Shown in pieces: positions 7,770 to 15,799 of a stretch of 64,000 nucleotides of DNA; position 1 is the first letter of the stretch; each line of letters starts with the position of its first letter. The stretch spans positions 1 through 64,000 of the forward strand of contig CAMBZZ010000003.1 of the NCBI GenBank assembly GCA_945872615.1. The letters run 5' to 3'. Under the pieces are notes generated by a model that worked only from the letters and a program-made list of their open reading frames with translations, had not been told where the DNA came from and did no database searches. The translations under genes and the position numbers were made by a program. The DNA comes from an uncultured Clostridia bacterium (GTDB lineage Bacteria; Bacillota; Clostridia; Christensenellales; UBA3700).

Positions 7770-8688
7770 ACTGTCCAAAGAATTCTTTTATAAATACGGC
7801 AAGCCTACCTTTTCTGCCCTAGGCGAGATATACGACGAGCTTTGTTTTGGTCTGGTGGGTAGCGGGTCGGAGTGTTTCGGCTACGACGACGCCCTCTCGC
7901 AAGACCACGACTTCGGGCTGGGATTTTGCGTATTCGTGCCCGACGAGTTGACTTCGAAGCAAGTATTTGAATTGGAAAGAACGTACTGCTCTCTGCCGAG
8001 AGAATGGGCGGGATACAGACGCAATATCGTATGCCCCGTGGGAGGAAATAGACAAGGCGTAATAAAAATATCCGACTTTTTGACGCAAAAAATCGGATTT
8101 GATAGCGCTGACCTTTCTCTTGAACAATGGTTCTACGTCCCCGAATACTCTTTGGCGGAAACTATCAACGGCGAGTTGTTCGAGGACAACCTCGGACTAA
8201 TGAGCGAGATAAGAAAAAAACTTGTCTACTACCCCGACGACGTGAGAATTAAAAAGCTGGCGGGCAACTTGTTGCTAGTCAACCAATCGGGACAATACAA
8301 CTACCCTCGCTGCGCAAAAAGAGGCGAAACGGGCGCGGCGCAACTTGCCGTGGGCGAGTGCGTCAAGAGCATAATGCAAACTATCTTTTTGCTCAACAAA
8401 AGATATATGCCTTACTACAAGTGGTCGTTTAGAGCTATGAGAGAATTGCCTATACTATCACACTTGTCAAAGGATTTAGAATATCTGCTATCTAGTCCCA
8501 ACGACGAGCAAAGCGTAAAAATCAAAGTCGACAAGATAGAAAAGATATGCGACGACATTGCCCGAGAACTGATTGAACAAAACTTGAGCGACGAGACGGG
8601 CAACGACCTCGAAAGACACGCATACGCCGTCAACGACAACGTTAAAGACCACGTGATAAGGACGAAAAACGTCTTGTGGGCAATATGA
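7756..8688 (+). CDS. DUF4037 domain protein (nucleotidyltransferase-like)
   Basis: The 310-residue protein matches the DUF4037 group, whose N-terminal part resembles the nucleotidyltransferase fold. Near residue 35 is a GSGSECFGYDD-type loop followed by a DHDFG acidic motif, in the place where nucleotidyltransferases bind metal. The rest is helical, as in kanamycin nucleotidyltransferase-like proteins. It overlaps the TPR gene by 14 bp and ends the operon just before a strong terminator. The substrate is unknown. A role in modifying a small molecule or a protein is possible, but I would not name one. Confidence 0.75.
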   Translation: MKGIELSKEFFYKYGKPTFSALGEIYDELCFGLVGSGSECFGYDDALSQDHDFGLGFCVFVPDELTSKQVFELERTYCSLPREWAGYRRNIVCPVGGNRQGVIKISDFLTQKIGFDSADLSLEQWFYVPEYSLAETINGELFEDNLGLMSEIRKKLVYYPDDVRIKKLAGNLLLVNQSGQYNYPRCAKRGETGAAQLAVGECVKSIMQTIFLLNKRYMPYYKWSFRAMRELPILSHLSKDLEYLLSSPNDEQSVKIKVDKIEKICDDIARELIEQNLSDETGNDLERHAYAVNDNVKDHVIRTKNVLWAI

Positions 8689-8698
8689 AATACAATCA

Positions 8699-8731
8699 AA
8701 TAGGCTAAACGAAGTTCGTTTAGCCTATTTT
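8699..8731 (+). terminator. Rho-independent terminator of the ferritin operon
   Basis: A long stem (AATAGGCTAAACGAA / TTCGTTTAGCCTATT) is followed by TTTGTTTGG, ten bases after the DUF4037 stop codon. Being nearly symmetric, it may also stop leftward transcription of the decarboxylase genes. Confidence 0.9.
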
Positions 8732-8822
8732 GTTTGGTTGATTTGAAGCAGCTTAGTGACGATATATATTAAGTGCAACGTAATCTGCGCGCCTCGAATG
8801 GGTTGTTATAACGCAACTCCGT

Positions 8823-9101
8823 TTATGCATTGGTGGTATCGTCGGGTGGAGTTTGAAGCTTTTTGGCTTGTTTTGCCGCTTGTCTAGCGAGTTTTCTCTC
8901 TTCTTTCTCCGCCCTCTTAGCTTGCTTGACAGCCTCTCTCTCGTCTGCCGTAGCTGCGCGATTGGCAATGACGTTGTCGGTGGCTTCAGACACCTTTTGC
9001 AACAAATATACCGCAAGCATGATTATGATAATGGCGATGAAGATTGCGAGCATTCCCTTCCAAAATACGTTTAATCCTTGCAAAACCGTTTCCTTGTTCA
9101 T
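8823..9101 (-). CDS. Small OadG-like subunit of a sodium-pumping decarboxylase
   Basis: I set the start 12 codons into the tracked ORF, at MNKETV, because AAGGAGGGG precedes that ATG and the gene then begins 11 bp after the beta-subunit stop. The 92-residue protein has one strong N-terminal membrane helix (AIFIAIIIIMLAVYLL), then a charged Lys/Ala/Glu-rich helical tail. This is the layout of OadG/gamma subunits, which hold the decarboxylase complex together. No biotin carrier or carboxyltransferase alpha subunit is nearby and must be encoded elsewhere. Sequence identity to known gamma subunits is low, so the call rests on topology and context. Confidence 0.7.
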   Translation of the reverse strand: MNKETVLQGLNVFWKGMLAIFIAIIIIMLAVYLLQKVSEATDNVIANRAATADEREAVKQAKRAEKEERKLARQAAKQAKKLQTPPDDTTNA

Positions 9102-9111
9102 ACGCCCCTCC

Positions 9112-10215
9112 TTACAACAAAATACTGAGGACGACACCGCCCGCTATTGCCGAAGCAATTTGACCCGACACATTGCAACCTATCGAGTGCATCAATAGGT
9201 GATTTTGAGGGTCGGCTTCCAAGCCCATTTTGTGCACGATACGAGCCGACATAGGGAATGCCGATATGCCCGCGGCACCTATCATCGGATTGATTTTCTT
9301 TTTGCTAAACAAGTTCATAATCTTGGCGAGCATTACGCCTGCAACGGTGTCGAATACGAATGCGCAAAGTCCCAAAGCCATAATCATCAAAGTCTCTACT
9401 CTGAGGAAGTACTCTGCCTTCATCTGCGACGCTATCGTCAAACCGAGTAGCAAAGTGATGAGGTTGGCAAGTACCTTTTGCGCCGTCTCCGACAAGTTGT
9501 CGAGCACTCCGCACTCTCTGATAAGATTACCGAACATGAGACAGCCGACGAGAGATATGGACATCGGAGCAATGATGCCCGCAATTATCGTTACCACTAT
9601 AGGGAAAAGAATTTTGGTGAGTTTACTTACCTTCTTAGGGTTATATTCCATACGGATTTTGCGTTCTTTCTCAGTAGTAATGAGCTTGATAACGGTAGGT
9701 TGAATGATAGGCACGAGCGCCATATACGAGTAGGCAACAACCGTGATTGCGCCGAGGTAATTGCTACCCAAGGCGTTGGCAACGAATATCGAAGTAGGTC
9801 CGTCGGCTGCGCCTATAATACCTATCGCCGCGGCGTCTGCCATGCTAAAACCTAGCAAGGTTGCCAGTACTATCGTGGCGAATATACCGAATTGCGCACC
9901 CGCACCGAAGATGAATAACTTTGGATTGGAAAGTAGCGGTCCAAAGTCAATCATCGCGCCTATGCCGATAAAGAGCAAGAGCGGGAATGCCTCAGCGCCG
10001 TCAATACCTATGTTGAACAGCCACCCTATAATGCCGTTGCTATCCGCCAAAGTTGACAAAGGAAGGTTGACCATTATTGCGCCAAAGCCCATTGGCAACA
10101 ACAAGGCAGGCTCCATCTCTTTGACGATTGCTAGTACGATAAGCACCAATCCGATAATTATCATTACCACTTGTTGCCACGTGATTGCAGAGATACCCTC
10201 AATCAAAAAGCCCAT
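9112..10215 (-). CDS. Na+-transporting decarboxylase beta subunit (OadB/GcdB/MmdB family)
   Basis: The 367-residue polytopic membrane protein is the sodium channel and decarboxylation subunit of oxaloacetate, glutaconyl-CoA or methylmalonyl-CoA decarboxylases. It couples decarboxylation of carboxybiotin to export of two sodium ions. Family motifs present include GIGAMIDFGPLL, GIIGAADGPTSI (the conserved aspartate region) and MIGAAGISAFPMSARIVHK. The length is typical. The ATG follows AAGGAG. The gamma-like subunit follows directly, but alpha and biotin carrier are absent, so the acid substrate is undetermined. Transcription starts at a consensus promoter and runs through a riboswitch with its own terminator before reaching this gene. 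Confidence 0.92.
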   Translation of the reverse strand: MGFLIEGISAITWQQVVMIIIGLVLIVLAIVKEMEPALLLPMGFGAIMVNLPLSTLADSNGIIGWLFNIGIDGAEAFPLLLFIGIGAMIDFGPLLSNPKLFIFGAGAQFGIFATIVLATLLGFSMADAAAIGIIGAADGPTSIFVANALGSNYLGAITVVAYSYMALVPIIQPTVIKLITTEKERKIRMEYNPKKVSKLTKILFPIVVTIIAGIIAPMSISLVGCLMFGNLIRECGVLDNLSETAQKVLANLITLLLGLTIASQMKAEYFLRVETLMIMALGLCAFVFDTVAGVMLAKIMNLFSKKKINPMIGAAGISAFPMSARIVHKMGLEADPQNHLLMHSIGCNVSGQIASAIAGGVVLSILL

Positions 10216-10244
10216 AATTTTCTCCTTGTAGAAGTATTGTTAAA

Positions 10245-10285
10245 CAAAAAAGACCACATTTTGCCTTATTGCAAAATATAGTCTT
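10245..10285 (-). terminator. Riboswitch-controlled terminator upstream of oadB
   Basis: On the minus strand AAGAC and ATTTTGC pair with GCAAAAT and GTCTT, and a run of six T follows. The left arm reuses the 3-prime strand of the aptamer's closing stem and its conserved GCAAGAC. Terminator and folded aptamer therefore exclude each other, the design of an ON switch. Confidence 0.8.
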
Positions 10286-10367
10286 GCTAATTGTGATTGA
10301 ACCAGAAATGTTACTTTCAGGTTGTTGGCTCAACCGCATATCTCTATGCCAGCTACTCCCTATATTA
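10275..10367 (-). promoter_or_regulatory. yybP-ykoY-like (Mn2+-type) riboswitch aptamer
   Basis: The leader RNA opens with AATATAGGGAGTAGC and closes with TTAGCAAGACTATATT. AATATAG pairs with CTATATT (P1). GGGAGTAGC and AGCAAGAC match the two conserved loops that form the metal sites of yybP-ykoY riboswitches. Between them are one hairpin (GCATA-GAGA-TATGC) and a second (AACC.GAAA / TTTC.GGTT). Known members sense Mn2+ and control metal exporters. Here the downstream genes are a sodium-pumping decarboxylase. A related cation-sensing class with a similar core is the alternative. Confidence 0.75.
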
Positions 10368-10382
10368 TTTGGTTGTATCTTA

Positions 10383-10411
10383 ATAATAGCAACATTATTA
10401 GGCAAAGTCAA
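10383..10411 (-). promoter_or_regulatory. Promoter of the riboswitch-oadB-oadG transcript
   Basis: TTGACT, a 17-bp spacer and TATTAT read leftwards, placing the RNA start about 10 nt before the aptamer. It is divergent from the promoter of the DUF3006-like gene. Confidence 0.8.
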
Positions 10412-10445
10412 TAATATATGACAAAATTGTCCTAGACACGTTTAC

Positions 10446-10474
10446 TTGACCTACCGATAAGCTTACTATATAAT
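10446..10474 (+). promoter_or_regulatory. Promoter of the DUF3006-like gene, leaderless geometry
   Basis: TTGACC, exactly 17 bp, then TATAAT. Only six bases separate the -10 box from the ATG at 10481, so the predicted +1 is the A of the start codon. No Shine-Dalgarno sequence is present. Confidence 0.8.
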
Positions 10475-10480
10475 AATTGT

Positions 10481-10645
10481 ATGGAAAATAAAGAAATATA
10501 TGTCGTAAAAGAAATTTGCGGCGACTACGCCGTGCTCCAAGCCGAAAACGGCGACCTACTGGATATAAGCGTTTTTTTGCTCCCATACGACCTGATGATA
10601 GGCGACAAGTTGGAGTGTGTAAATATGCTGGAATATCGCAAAATG
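10481..10645 (+). CDS. DUF3006-like small protein, 54 aa, leaderless
   Basis: This gene is too short for the ORF track. The protein begins MENKEIYVVKEICGDYAVL and has the pattern of DUF3006: a small beta-barrel-like domain with GDYAVLQAENGDLLDI, then FLLPYDLMIGDKLEC. The family's function is unknown; members often sit beside metallo-beta-lactamase or competence-type hydrolases, but none is adjacent here. The usual conserved acidic turn and LLP motif are present, which supports a real gene. Translation probably begins on an mRNA with no 5-prime leader. A tail of hairpin repeats follows 38 bp after the stop codon. Confidence 0.75.
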
Positions 10646-10682
10646 AGTTAAAAAGTCGAGACTCTCATCAATTTGACGAGAG

Positions 10683-10841
10683 AATGAATTGCTCCTTGCG
10701 AAGCATTAATTGCAACAATTTGCATGAATTGCCTAACGGCATGAATTGCACCAACGGTGCATTATGGAGCAATTCAATTCATGGAGCGAAACGAGAAATC
10801 ATGGCGAAGCCAATTAATGACGGCAACGCTGTCAATTCATT
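10683..10841. repeat. Mini-hairpin array, TGAATTG-type linkers
   Basis: A string of small hairpins with different stems, such as TGCACC-AAC-GGTGCA, TGCC-TAAC-GGCA and TGGC-GAA-GCCA, is joined by near-constant linkers TGAATTG or TTAATTG. The linkers turn into the inverted form CAATTCA in the right half. Outer segments pair (AATGAATTG with CAATTCATT, and AATTGCTCC with GGAGCAATT), so the whole unit can fold on itself. The 110-aa ORF across it is a by-product. Confidence 0.75.
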
Positions 10842-10913
10842 TAATTAGGAGAAAATACAATCTTTCCCCGATGACGGGGCACGTATAAAAGTGTCGACAA
10901 TTAGGAAAAATTG

Positions 10914-10941
10914 CGGGCAGATACTATTAGGTATCTGCCCG
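10914..10941. terminator. Rho-independent terminator downstream of fucO
   Basis: An 11-bp stem CGGGCAGATAC / GTATCTGCCCG with a 6-nt loop. T-rich sequence lies on both strands (TCTTTGTT rightwards, GCAATTTTT leftwards). It most likely ends the leftward fucO transcript, and also bounds the repeat region. Confidence 0.8.
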
Positions 10942-11035
10942 TCTTTGTTGTACTTATTCCTAAGTTTGGATAACCAATACTATTGGCTATCGCAGTAAGT
11001 CTAATTACGCCTTTACGTATCCATCTATTAGATAA

Positions 11036-12184
11036 TTACAGCAAACTCTTGTAGAGAGCGATGATGTCTTCCTTAGTCGGGTCTTTAGGGTTGCCGGGTC
11101 TGCAAGCGTCGTCCATAGCCGATTGAGCAAGGAAGTCAACGTCCTCTTCTTTGACGATTGCTTTGAGGTCTTGCGGAATGCCGACGTCGATAGATAGTTG
11201 TCTTACAGCGTCTACGGCTGCCTTGCGATACTCTTCTTGAGTCATATCGTCTACGCCCTCAACGCCCATAGCGCGGGCAATTTCTCTATATTTTTCGCCC
11301 GTTGCTTCGGCATTGTAAGCCATAACGGTTGGCAACAAAATTGCATTGCCGACGCCGTGCGGCGTATCGTAAACAGCTCCCAAAGCGTGAGCCATAGAGT
11401 GAACGATACCTAGTCCTACGTTGCTAAAGCCCATACCCGCGATATATTGACCGAGCGCCATGCCCTCTCTACCTTCTTTGGTGCCTGCAACCGCGCCACG
11501 AAGCGAACGAGATATAATTTCGATAGCTTTGAGGTGGAACATATCCGTCATTTCCCAAGCACCTTTGGTGGTGTAACCCTCGATAGCGTGGGTCAAAGCG
11601 TCCATACCCGTAGATGCCGTCAAGCCCTTAGGCATGGTGGACATGAGTTCGGAGTCGATGATTGCAACGACAGGAATGTCGTGTACGTCTACGCATACGA
11701 ATTTGCGTTGTTTTTGTCTATCGGTGATAACGTAGTTGATAGTAACTTCTGCAGCGGTACCTGCCGTGGTTGGAACGGCGATGATTGGCACGCTTGGATT
11801 TTTGGTAGGCGCTACGCCTTCCAAACTTCTAACGTCGCCAAACTCGGGATTGGCTACGATGATACCGATAGCCTTGGCAGTGTCGATAGACGAGCCACCG
11901 CCTACTGCAAGTAGGTAGTCCGCACCGCTCTCTTTGAAGGCTTTGACGCCGTCAAGTACGTTTTCGATTGGCGGATTGGGCACGATGTCCGTATGTACCG
12001 TATAAGCCAGACCCGCTTGATCCAAAACTTCCGTTACTTTGGAAGTAACGCCTACGTTGAATGTCGCTTTGTCGGAGCAAACGAAAGCCTTGGTAAAGCC
12101 CTTGCTCTTGACAATGGACGCAAGTTCTGCTCGTGAGCCTGCGCCGTGGTATGATTGTTCGTTGAGAACGATTCTGTTTGCCAT
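11036..12184 (-). CDS. fucO: Lactaldehyde reductase (L-1,2-propanediol oxidoreductase)
   Basis: This 382-residue iron-dependent alcohol dehydrogenase reduces L-lactaldehyde from fucose or rhamnose breakdown to 1,2-propanediol with NADH. It is close to E. coli FucO along its whole length: MANRIVLNE, VGGGSSIDTAKAIG (NAD site), NPEFGDVRSLEG, IIAVPTTAGTAAEVTINYVIT, and the iron ligands in STGMDALTHAIEGY, HSMAHALG and DTPHGVGNA. It is 17 kb away from the fucose isomerase-aldolase-kinase operon and close to the GH35 gene, on the same strand. It starts at an ATG with AGGAGG upstream, and a terminator follows about 95 bp beyond the stop. The assignment is firm. Confidence 0.95.
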   Translation of the reverse strand: MANRIVLNEQSYHGAGSRAELASIVKSKGFTKAFVCSDKATFNVGVTSKVTEVLDQAGLAYTVHTDIVPNPPIENVLDGVKAFKESGADYLLAVGGGSSIDTAKAIGIIVANPEFGDVRSLEGVAPTKNPSVPIIAVPTTAGTAAEVTINYVITDRQKQRKFVCVDVHDIPVVAIIDSELMSTMPKGLTASTGMDALTHAIEGYTTKGAWEMTDMFHLKAIEIISRSLRGAVAGTKEGREGMALGQYIAGMGFSNVGLGIVHSMAHALGAVYDTPHGVGNAILLPTVMAYNAEATGEKYREIARAMGVEGVDDMTQEEYRKAAVDAVRQLSIDVGIPQDLKAIVKEEDVDFLAQSAMDDACRPGNPKDPTKEDIIALYKSLL

Positions 12185-12283
12185 AATAAGCCTCCTATTT
12201 TATTTATCTTAGCCGAATAATAATCGGCGAATGTCTATCGCTCGTCTTGTTGAAGCGTGTCTAGTACTTGCGCAAAAGTCTAA

Positions 12284-14029
12284 TTAGAGATAATGTTGGT
12301 CGGAAATAACCACACAGTCGGTCTTGTTGCCGTCAAGTTCCAAAACGATTATTTCGTTGTCCTTTTGTTTTAGCCATACGCCCGGCAAATACAACGACCT
12401 TTGCGGCCCTATATTCCAATATCTGCCTAGGTTGTGCCCGTTGACCCAAACGTATCCCTTGCTAAAGCCCTTCATATCAACGAAACAATCGGCATTGCTC
12501 GAAGCGTCGAATTGTGCCTTGAAGAATTTCGGATACTTTTCTGCGCCGAGGCTCCAATCTAACTTGTCGATATTGTCGAGTGGAATGGAAGTTACTTCGT
12601 AATCGAATATATTGTGCGGTCCGAGCAAAAGTCCCGACATACCCTTGCGGTCGTTGATATGGTTGCCGTAATTGACTCTGCCCATTGCCTCGACCAAAAC
12701 GCCTATCTCCCTCTCGCCGTCAAAGCCCGATACCATAAAGGAATTGCGTCTATGTTTGCGAGGAGCTTTTCCCGTCACGTCGCATATACCCTTGAGTTTT
12801 CCGTCTATATATACGTGTGCCCTATCGTGCAATCCATCAATTGACAATACGCCCATAGTATATTTGCCCTTCATCACGGTCTTGTAATAGATAAGTCCGT
12901 AATTTTGGTCGTAATACTCCATATGTTTTGCCGCACCGCTATGGTGTTTGATGCCGATATTGTCCAAGTTTTCAAACAACCCCGTACACTCGGTCAGTTG
13001 GACTTTGCCGATATACTGAAGTTGTACCGTTGGCGGCAAAGGCTTGAGTTCTATCCCCTGTCTAGTGCACAACAATTCTCTCACGGCATGGTAGGCGGGA
13101 GTATAATCGCCCCATTCGTTGAGCAGAGCGCAGTAATCGTAACTGGTAACCGTAGGTTGGTATGCGCTGTAATGGTTGGCACCCGCATTAAACCCGAAAT
13201 TGGTGCCGCCGTGAAACATATAAAAATTGAAAGATGCGTCTATATCGAAGAAGGTATTGAGCTCTTTGATAATGGACTTGTGGCTGCGCGTGTGGTGTTT
13301 TTCGCCCCAATGGTCAAACCAACCGCACCAAAATTCCATACACATCTTAGGTCCGTTGTCGGGGAAGCGGTCGAGCGCTTTCATTCTTCCGCTGACGTTG
13401 CTACCGAAGTTGAGGGTCTTGAACGTGCCTTCCAAAGTACCCGACGATACCATATTGCACCAATCTCCGTCGGAAGTAAAGGTCAATACGTCCACGCCCA
13501 ATTCTTGCATCATATCTCGCATATATGCAAGATAACGCTTGTCGTTGCCGAAACTGCCGTACTCGTTCTCAATCTGCATAGCAATGATATTGCCGCCTTT
13601 GGTGCATTGCAAAGGCACGAGTATACTCATCAGTTTTGTATAATAATCTTTGACGTGACCTAGATACTCGGGACTATAGCATCTTAAATCGACGTTTTTG
13701 TCCTTGAAGAGCCAAGCAGGAAAACCGCCCGCCTCCCACTCGGCACATATGTAAGGACCGGGTCTTACGATGACGTTGAGCCCCAGTCGTCCCGCCGTAG
13801 CTATATACTCGGCAATGTCCAGGTCTCCTTCGAAACAAAATTCTCCCTTCTTAGGTTCGTGTAGATTCCAACACACGTAGGTCTCTACCGTGTTGAAACC
13901 TGCAAGTTTGAGTTTGGTAAGTCTATCTTCCCAGTACTCGTGCGGTATGCGGAAGTAGTGCATTGCTCCCGAATAAACGTTGTACTTTTTGCCGTCAAGG
14001 CGAAACTCGTTGTCTTTGATCTCGAACAT
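12284..14029 (-). CDS. Beta-galactosidase, glycoside hydrolase family 35
   Basis: The 581-residue GH35 enzyme removes terminal beta-galactose from oligosaccharides or glycan chains. The N-terminal TIM barrel carries YSGAMHYFRIP, NTVETYVCWNLHEP, and RPGPYICAEWEAGG. The acid/base is the glutamate in MQIENEYGSFG and the nucleophile lies in MCMEFWCGWFDHWG. The C-terminal third is beta-sandwich, ending in the jelly-roll motif KGYVWVNGHNLGRYW. There is no signal peptide, so it acts in the cytoplasm. It has its own consensus promoter and AGGGAG site. With GH110 and GH36 in the same window, a role in galactosylated host or plant glycans is inferred. Confidence 0.96.
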   Translation of the reverse strand: MFEIKDNEFRLDGKKYNVYSGAMHYFRIPHEYWEDRLTKLKLAGFNTVETYVCWNLHEPKKGEFCFEGDLDIAEYIATAGRLGLNVIVRPGPYICAEWEAGGFPAWLFKDKNVDLRCYSPEYLGHVKDYYTKLMSILVPLQCTKGGNIIAMQIENEYGSFGNDKRYLAYMRDMMQELGVDVLTFTSDGDWCNMVSSGTLEGTFKTLNFGSNVSGRMKALDRFPDNGPKMCMEFWCGWFDHWGEKHHTRSHKSIIKELNTFFDIDASFNFYMFHGGTNFGFNAGANHYSAYQPTVTSYDYCALLNEWGDYTPAYHAVRELLCTRQGIELKPLPPTVQLQYIGKVQLTECTGLFENLDNIGIKHHSGAAKHMEYYDQNYGLIYYKTVMKGKYTMGVLSIDGLHDRAHVYIDGKLKGICDVTGKAPRKHRRNSFMVSGFDGEREIGVLVEAMGRVNYGNHINDRKGMSGLLLGPHNIFDYEVTSIPLDNIDKLDWSLGAEKYPKFFKAQFDASSNADCFVDMKGFSKGYVWVNGHNLGRYWNIGPQRSLYLPGVWLKQKDNEIIVLELDGNKTDCVVISDQHYL

Positions 14030-14056
14030 AATCTCTCCCTAATATTTATTATAATA

Positions 14057-14085
14057 ATTATAGCATTATGTAAATTAAATTTCAA
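14057..14085 (-). promoter_or_regulatory. Promoter of the GH35 gene
   Basis: TTGAAA, 17 bp, TATAAT, read leftwards, about 30 bp before the start codon. It sits between that gene and the terminator of the upstream lipoprotein gene. Confidence 0.8.
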
Positions 14086-14101
14086 GACCCATTTTTGCAA
14101 A

Positions 14102-14133
14102 AATATCGCCCACCGCATAGGGTGAGCGATATT
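14102..14133 (-). terminator. Terminator of the beta-helix lipoprotein gene
   Basis: Stem AATATCGC.CACC / GGTG.GCGATATT with a short loop. Leftwards it is followed by TTTTTG. It isolates the lipoprotein gene from the GH35 promoter. Confidence 0.8.
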
Positions 14134-14156
14134 AATTGTGTGTATTGCAAAGGCAA

Positions 14157-15557
14157 TTATCTACCGTTTCTCAATTCTTGATAGATTGTGTTAAGATTAA
14201 TTTGTGTGTCAGGCTTGAGGTCTACTTTGGTGGTGCCGTAACCCACGACTTTGCAAGTCTTGCAAAGCGCCTCGGATCCAGGAGGCATTGGGAACTCTCT
14301 GATCTCAAAATTGATGTCCTCAAGTCCGTGGAAGACGGCATTGTTTTTTTGGAGTTTGCCCGTTGCAAGTATAATCATACCTGTTTGAATCCACTTCTTG
14401 TCCTTATATTTGTAGAAGAAACTATCGTATTTCTTATCGCCGATATTGCGCTCAACTAAAGCATTGATTGCGGAAGCACCGCTTTCGGTGTTAGGCATAA
14501 GTTTCGTATTTTCGGTATTCTTCCAGTTGTATATGTCCAAGAATCCTTCGATAGTTACGTCGGCAAAGTTCTTAGGATTGCTGTAATTGCCCGCGTCGAT
14601 ATATCCCCACAATACGATACCCGCAGTCAAAGAGTTGGCGATGACGTTGTTCTTAAATACCATATTGGTACCGCCCTCGTTGTTGGTCTCGATGGAGACG
14701 GTGGAGTCGGAGGCGTTGCGGATTATACAACCCTCTACGGTAACGTCGCATGCGTTGAAGAAAGTAACTTTGTGGCTGTTTTCCGCAATAACGTTTTTGA
14801 TAGTACCGCTAGGTCTAAATTCTCTATTGCCGTCGAAACAGATGAGTACGCCGTATCTTTCCAAAGTAGTAAGGTCGAGGCTCGTTTCGGTCTCGTCCAA
14901 AACTCTACCCGTAATTTTGAAGTCTTGTAAAACGATACCTTGTGCTTTAGAGCATTCGAGCACCGTTGCACCCTCTTTGCCCTTTTTGTTTTCGATACAT
15001 TTTGCTATCTCATATGCATCAAAAGTGTGTCCGTTGCCGTAAATACTATTTTTTACAACGATGTTTCTTATACCTTCAACCTCAACGAGAGCATTTTCGA
15101 TATTGCGAGGCTCTACGAAAGTGAGGTTCTTTTGTACGACAACTTTGGCTTGTTGTTGTGTTGCGTAATAGAATTCAGGAAAAGTAAACACGTTGATACC
15201 GTCTACTATGTAGACCTTCTTATTCACATCATCTCTTCCCGACTCTTTGATTACCAAATCAAACTCGCCCGTCGTAGCCGTAACCGTAAGCATCTCGCCG
15301 TTGAGACTGGCTTTCCCGGTATAATTTTTGAGTTCAAAGGTCGCGTTGGTACCAAAAACTCTAGACAAATCAACGGAGTTGTTGGTGGTGAGAGCACCGT
15401 TATCGAAAGTCTTGTTGCCTACGTAAAAGTCGTTGGCGGTATAAACTTCCAAAGGCACTATGTCAACGGGAGTAGCCTTAGGCGCACAACCGATGAAGCA
15501 CACCGAAAGCACGGAAAACAATACTACTAGTACTGCTATAAATGCAACTTTTTTCAT
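14157..15557 (-). CDS. Secreted beta-helix lipoprotein
   Basis: The 466-residue protein starts with a lipoprotein signal (MKKVAFIAVLVVLFSVLSVCFIGC), so it is anchored outside the cell. After about 110 residues of beta-rich linker it has right-handed parallel beta-helix rungs: RNIVVKNSIYGNGHTFDA, GIVLQDFKITG, VTVEGCIIRNASDS, NMVFKNNVIANSLTAGI. Such helices are typical of polysaccharide lyases, glycosidases and surface adhesins. I see no catalytic signature that would place it in a named family. It starts at an ATG after AGGAGG. It stands next to a GH35 gene, so glycan binding or cleavage at the surface is a reasonable guess. Confidence 0.8.
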   Translation of the reverse strand: MKKVAFIAVLVVLFSVLSVCFIGCAPKATPVDIVPLEVYTANDFYVGNKTFDNGALTTNNSVDLSRVFGTNATFELKNYTGKASLNGEMLTVTATTGEFDLVIKESGRDDVNKKVYIVDGINVFTFPEFYYATQQQAKVVVQKNLTFVEPRNIENALVEVEGIRNIVVKNSIYGNGHTFDAYEIAKCIENKKGKEGATVLECSKAQGIVLQDFKITGRVLDETETSLDLTTLERYGVLICFDGNREFRPSGTIKNVIAENSHKVTFFNACDVTVEGCIIRNASDSTVSIETNNEGGTNMVFKNNVIANSLTAGIVLWGYIDAGNYSNPKNFADVTIEGFLDIYNWKNTENTKLMPNTESGASAINALVERNIGDKKYDSFFYKYKDKKWIQTGMIILATGKLQKNNAVFHGLEDINFEIREFPMPPGSEALCKTCKVVGYGTTKVDLKPDTQINLNTIYQELRNGR

Positions 15558-15799
15558 AATTCCTCCTAAAAAGCTTTTTGATAAGCCATATGTGATTTAA
15601 TTATACAATATTTATAGAAAAAATACCATACCATACGGCTTTTTAGTTGGAATTTTTGTGTTAAAATTTTGTTAATATATAAATAATGATTATTAACACT
15701 TAATTATAACTTAAATCAGACCGATTTTATTACAATAAATTTATTTTGGTATTGACAAGTAAGGCAATACAAGTTAGCATTATCATATAATGAGGGCGT

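Noticed and set aside
10516-10848. 110-aa plus-strand ORF across the DUF3006-like gene and the hairpin array
   Set aside because: It is out of frame with the real small gene, reads through hairpin repeats and has no ribosome binding site.
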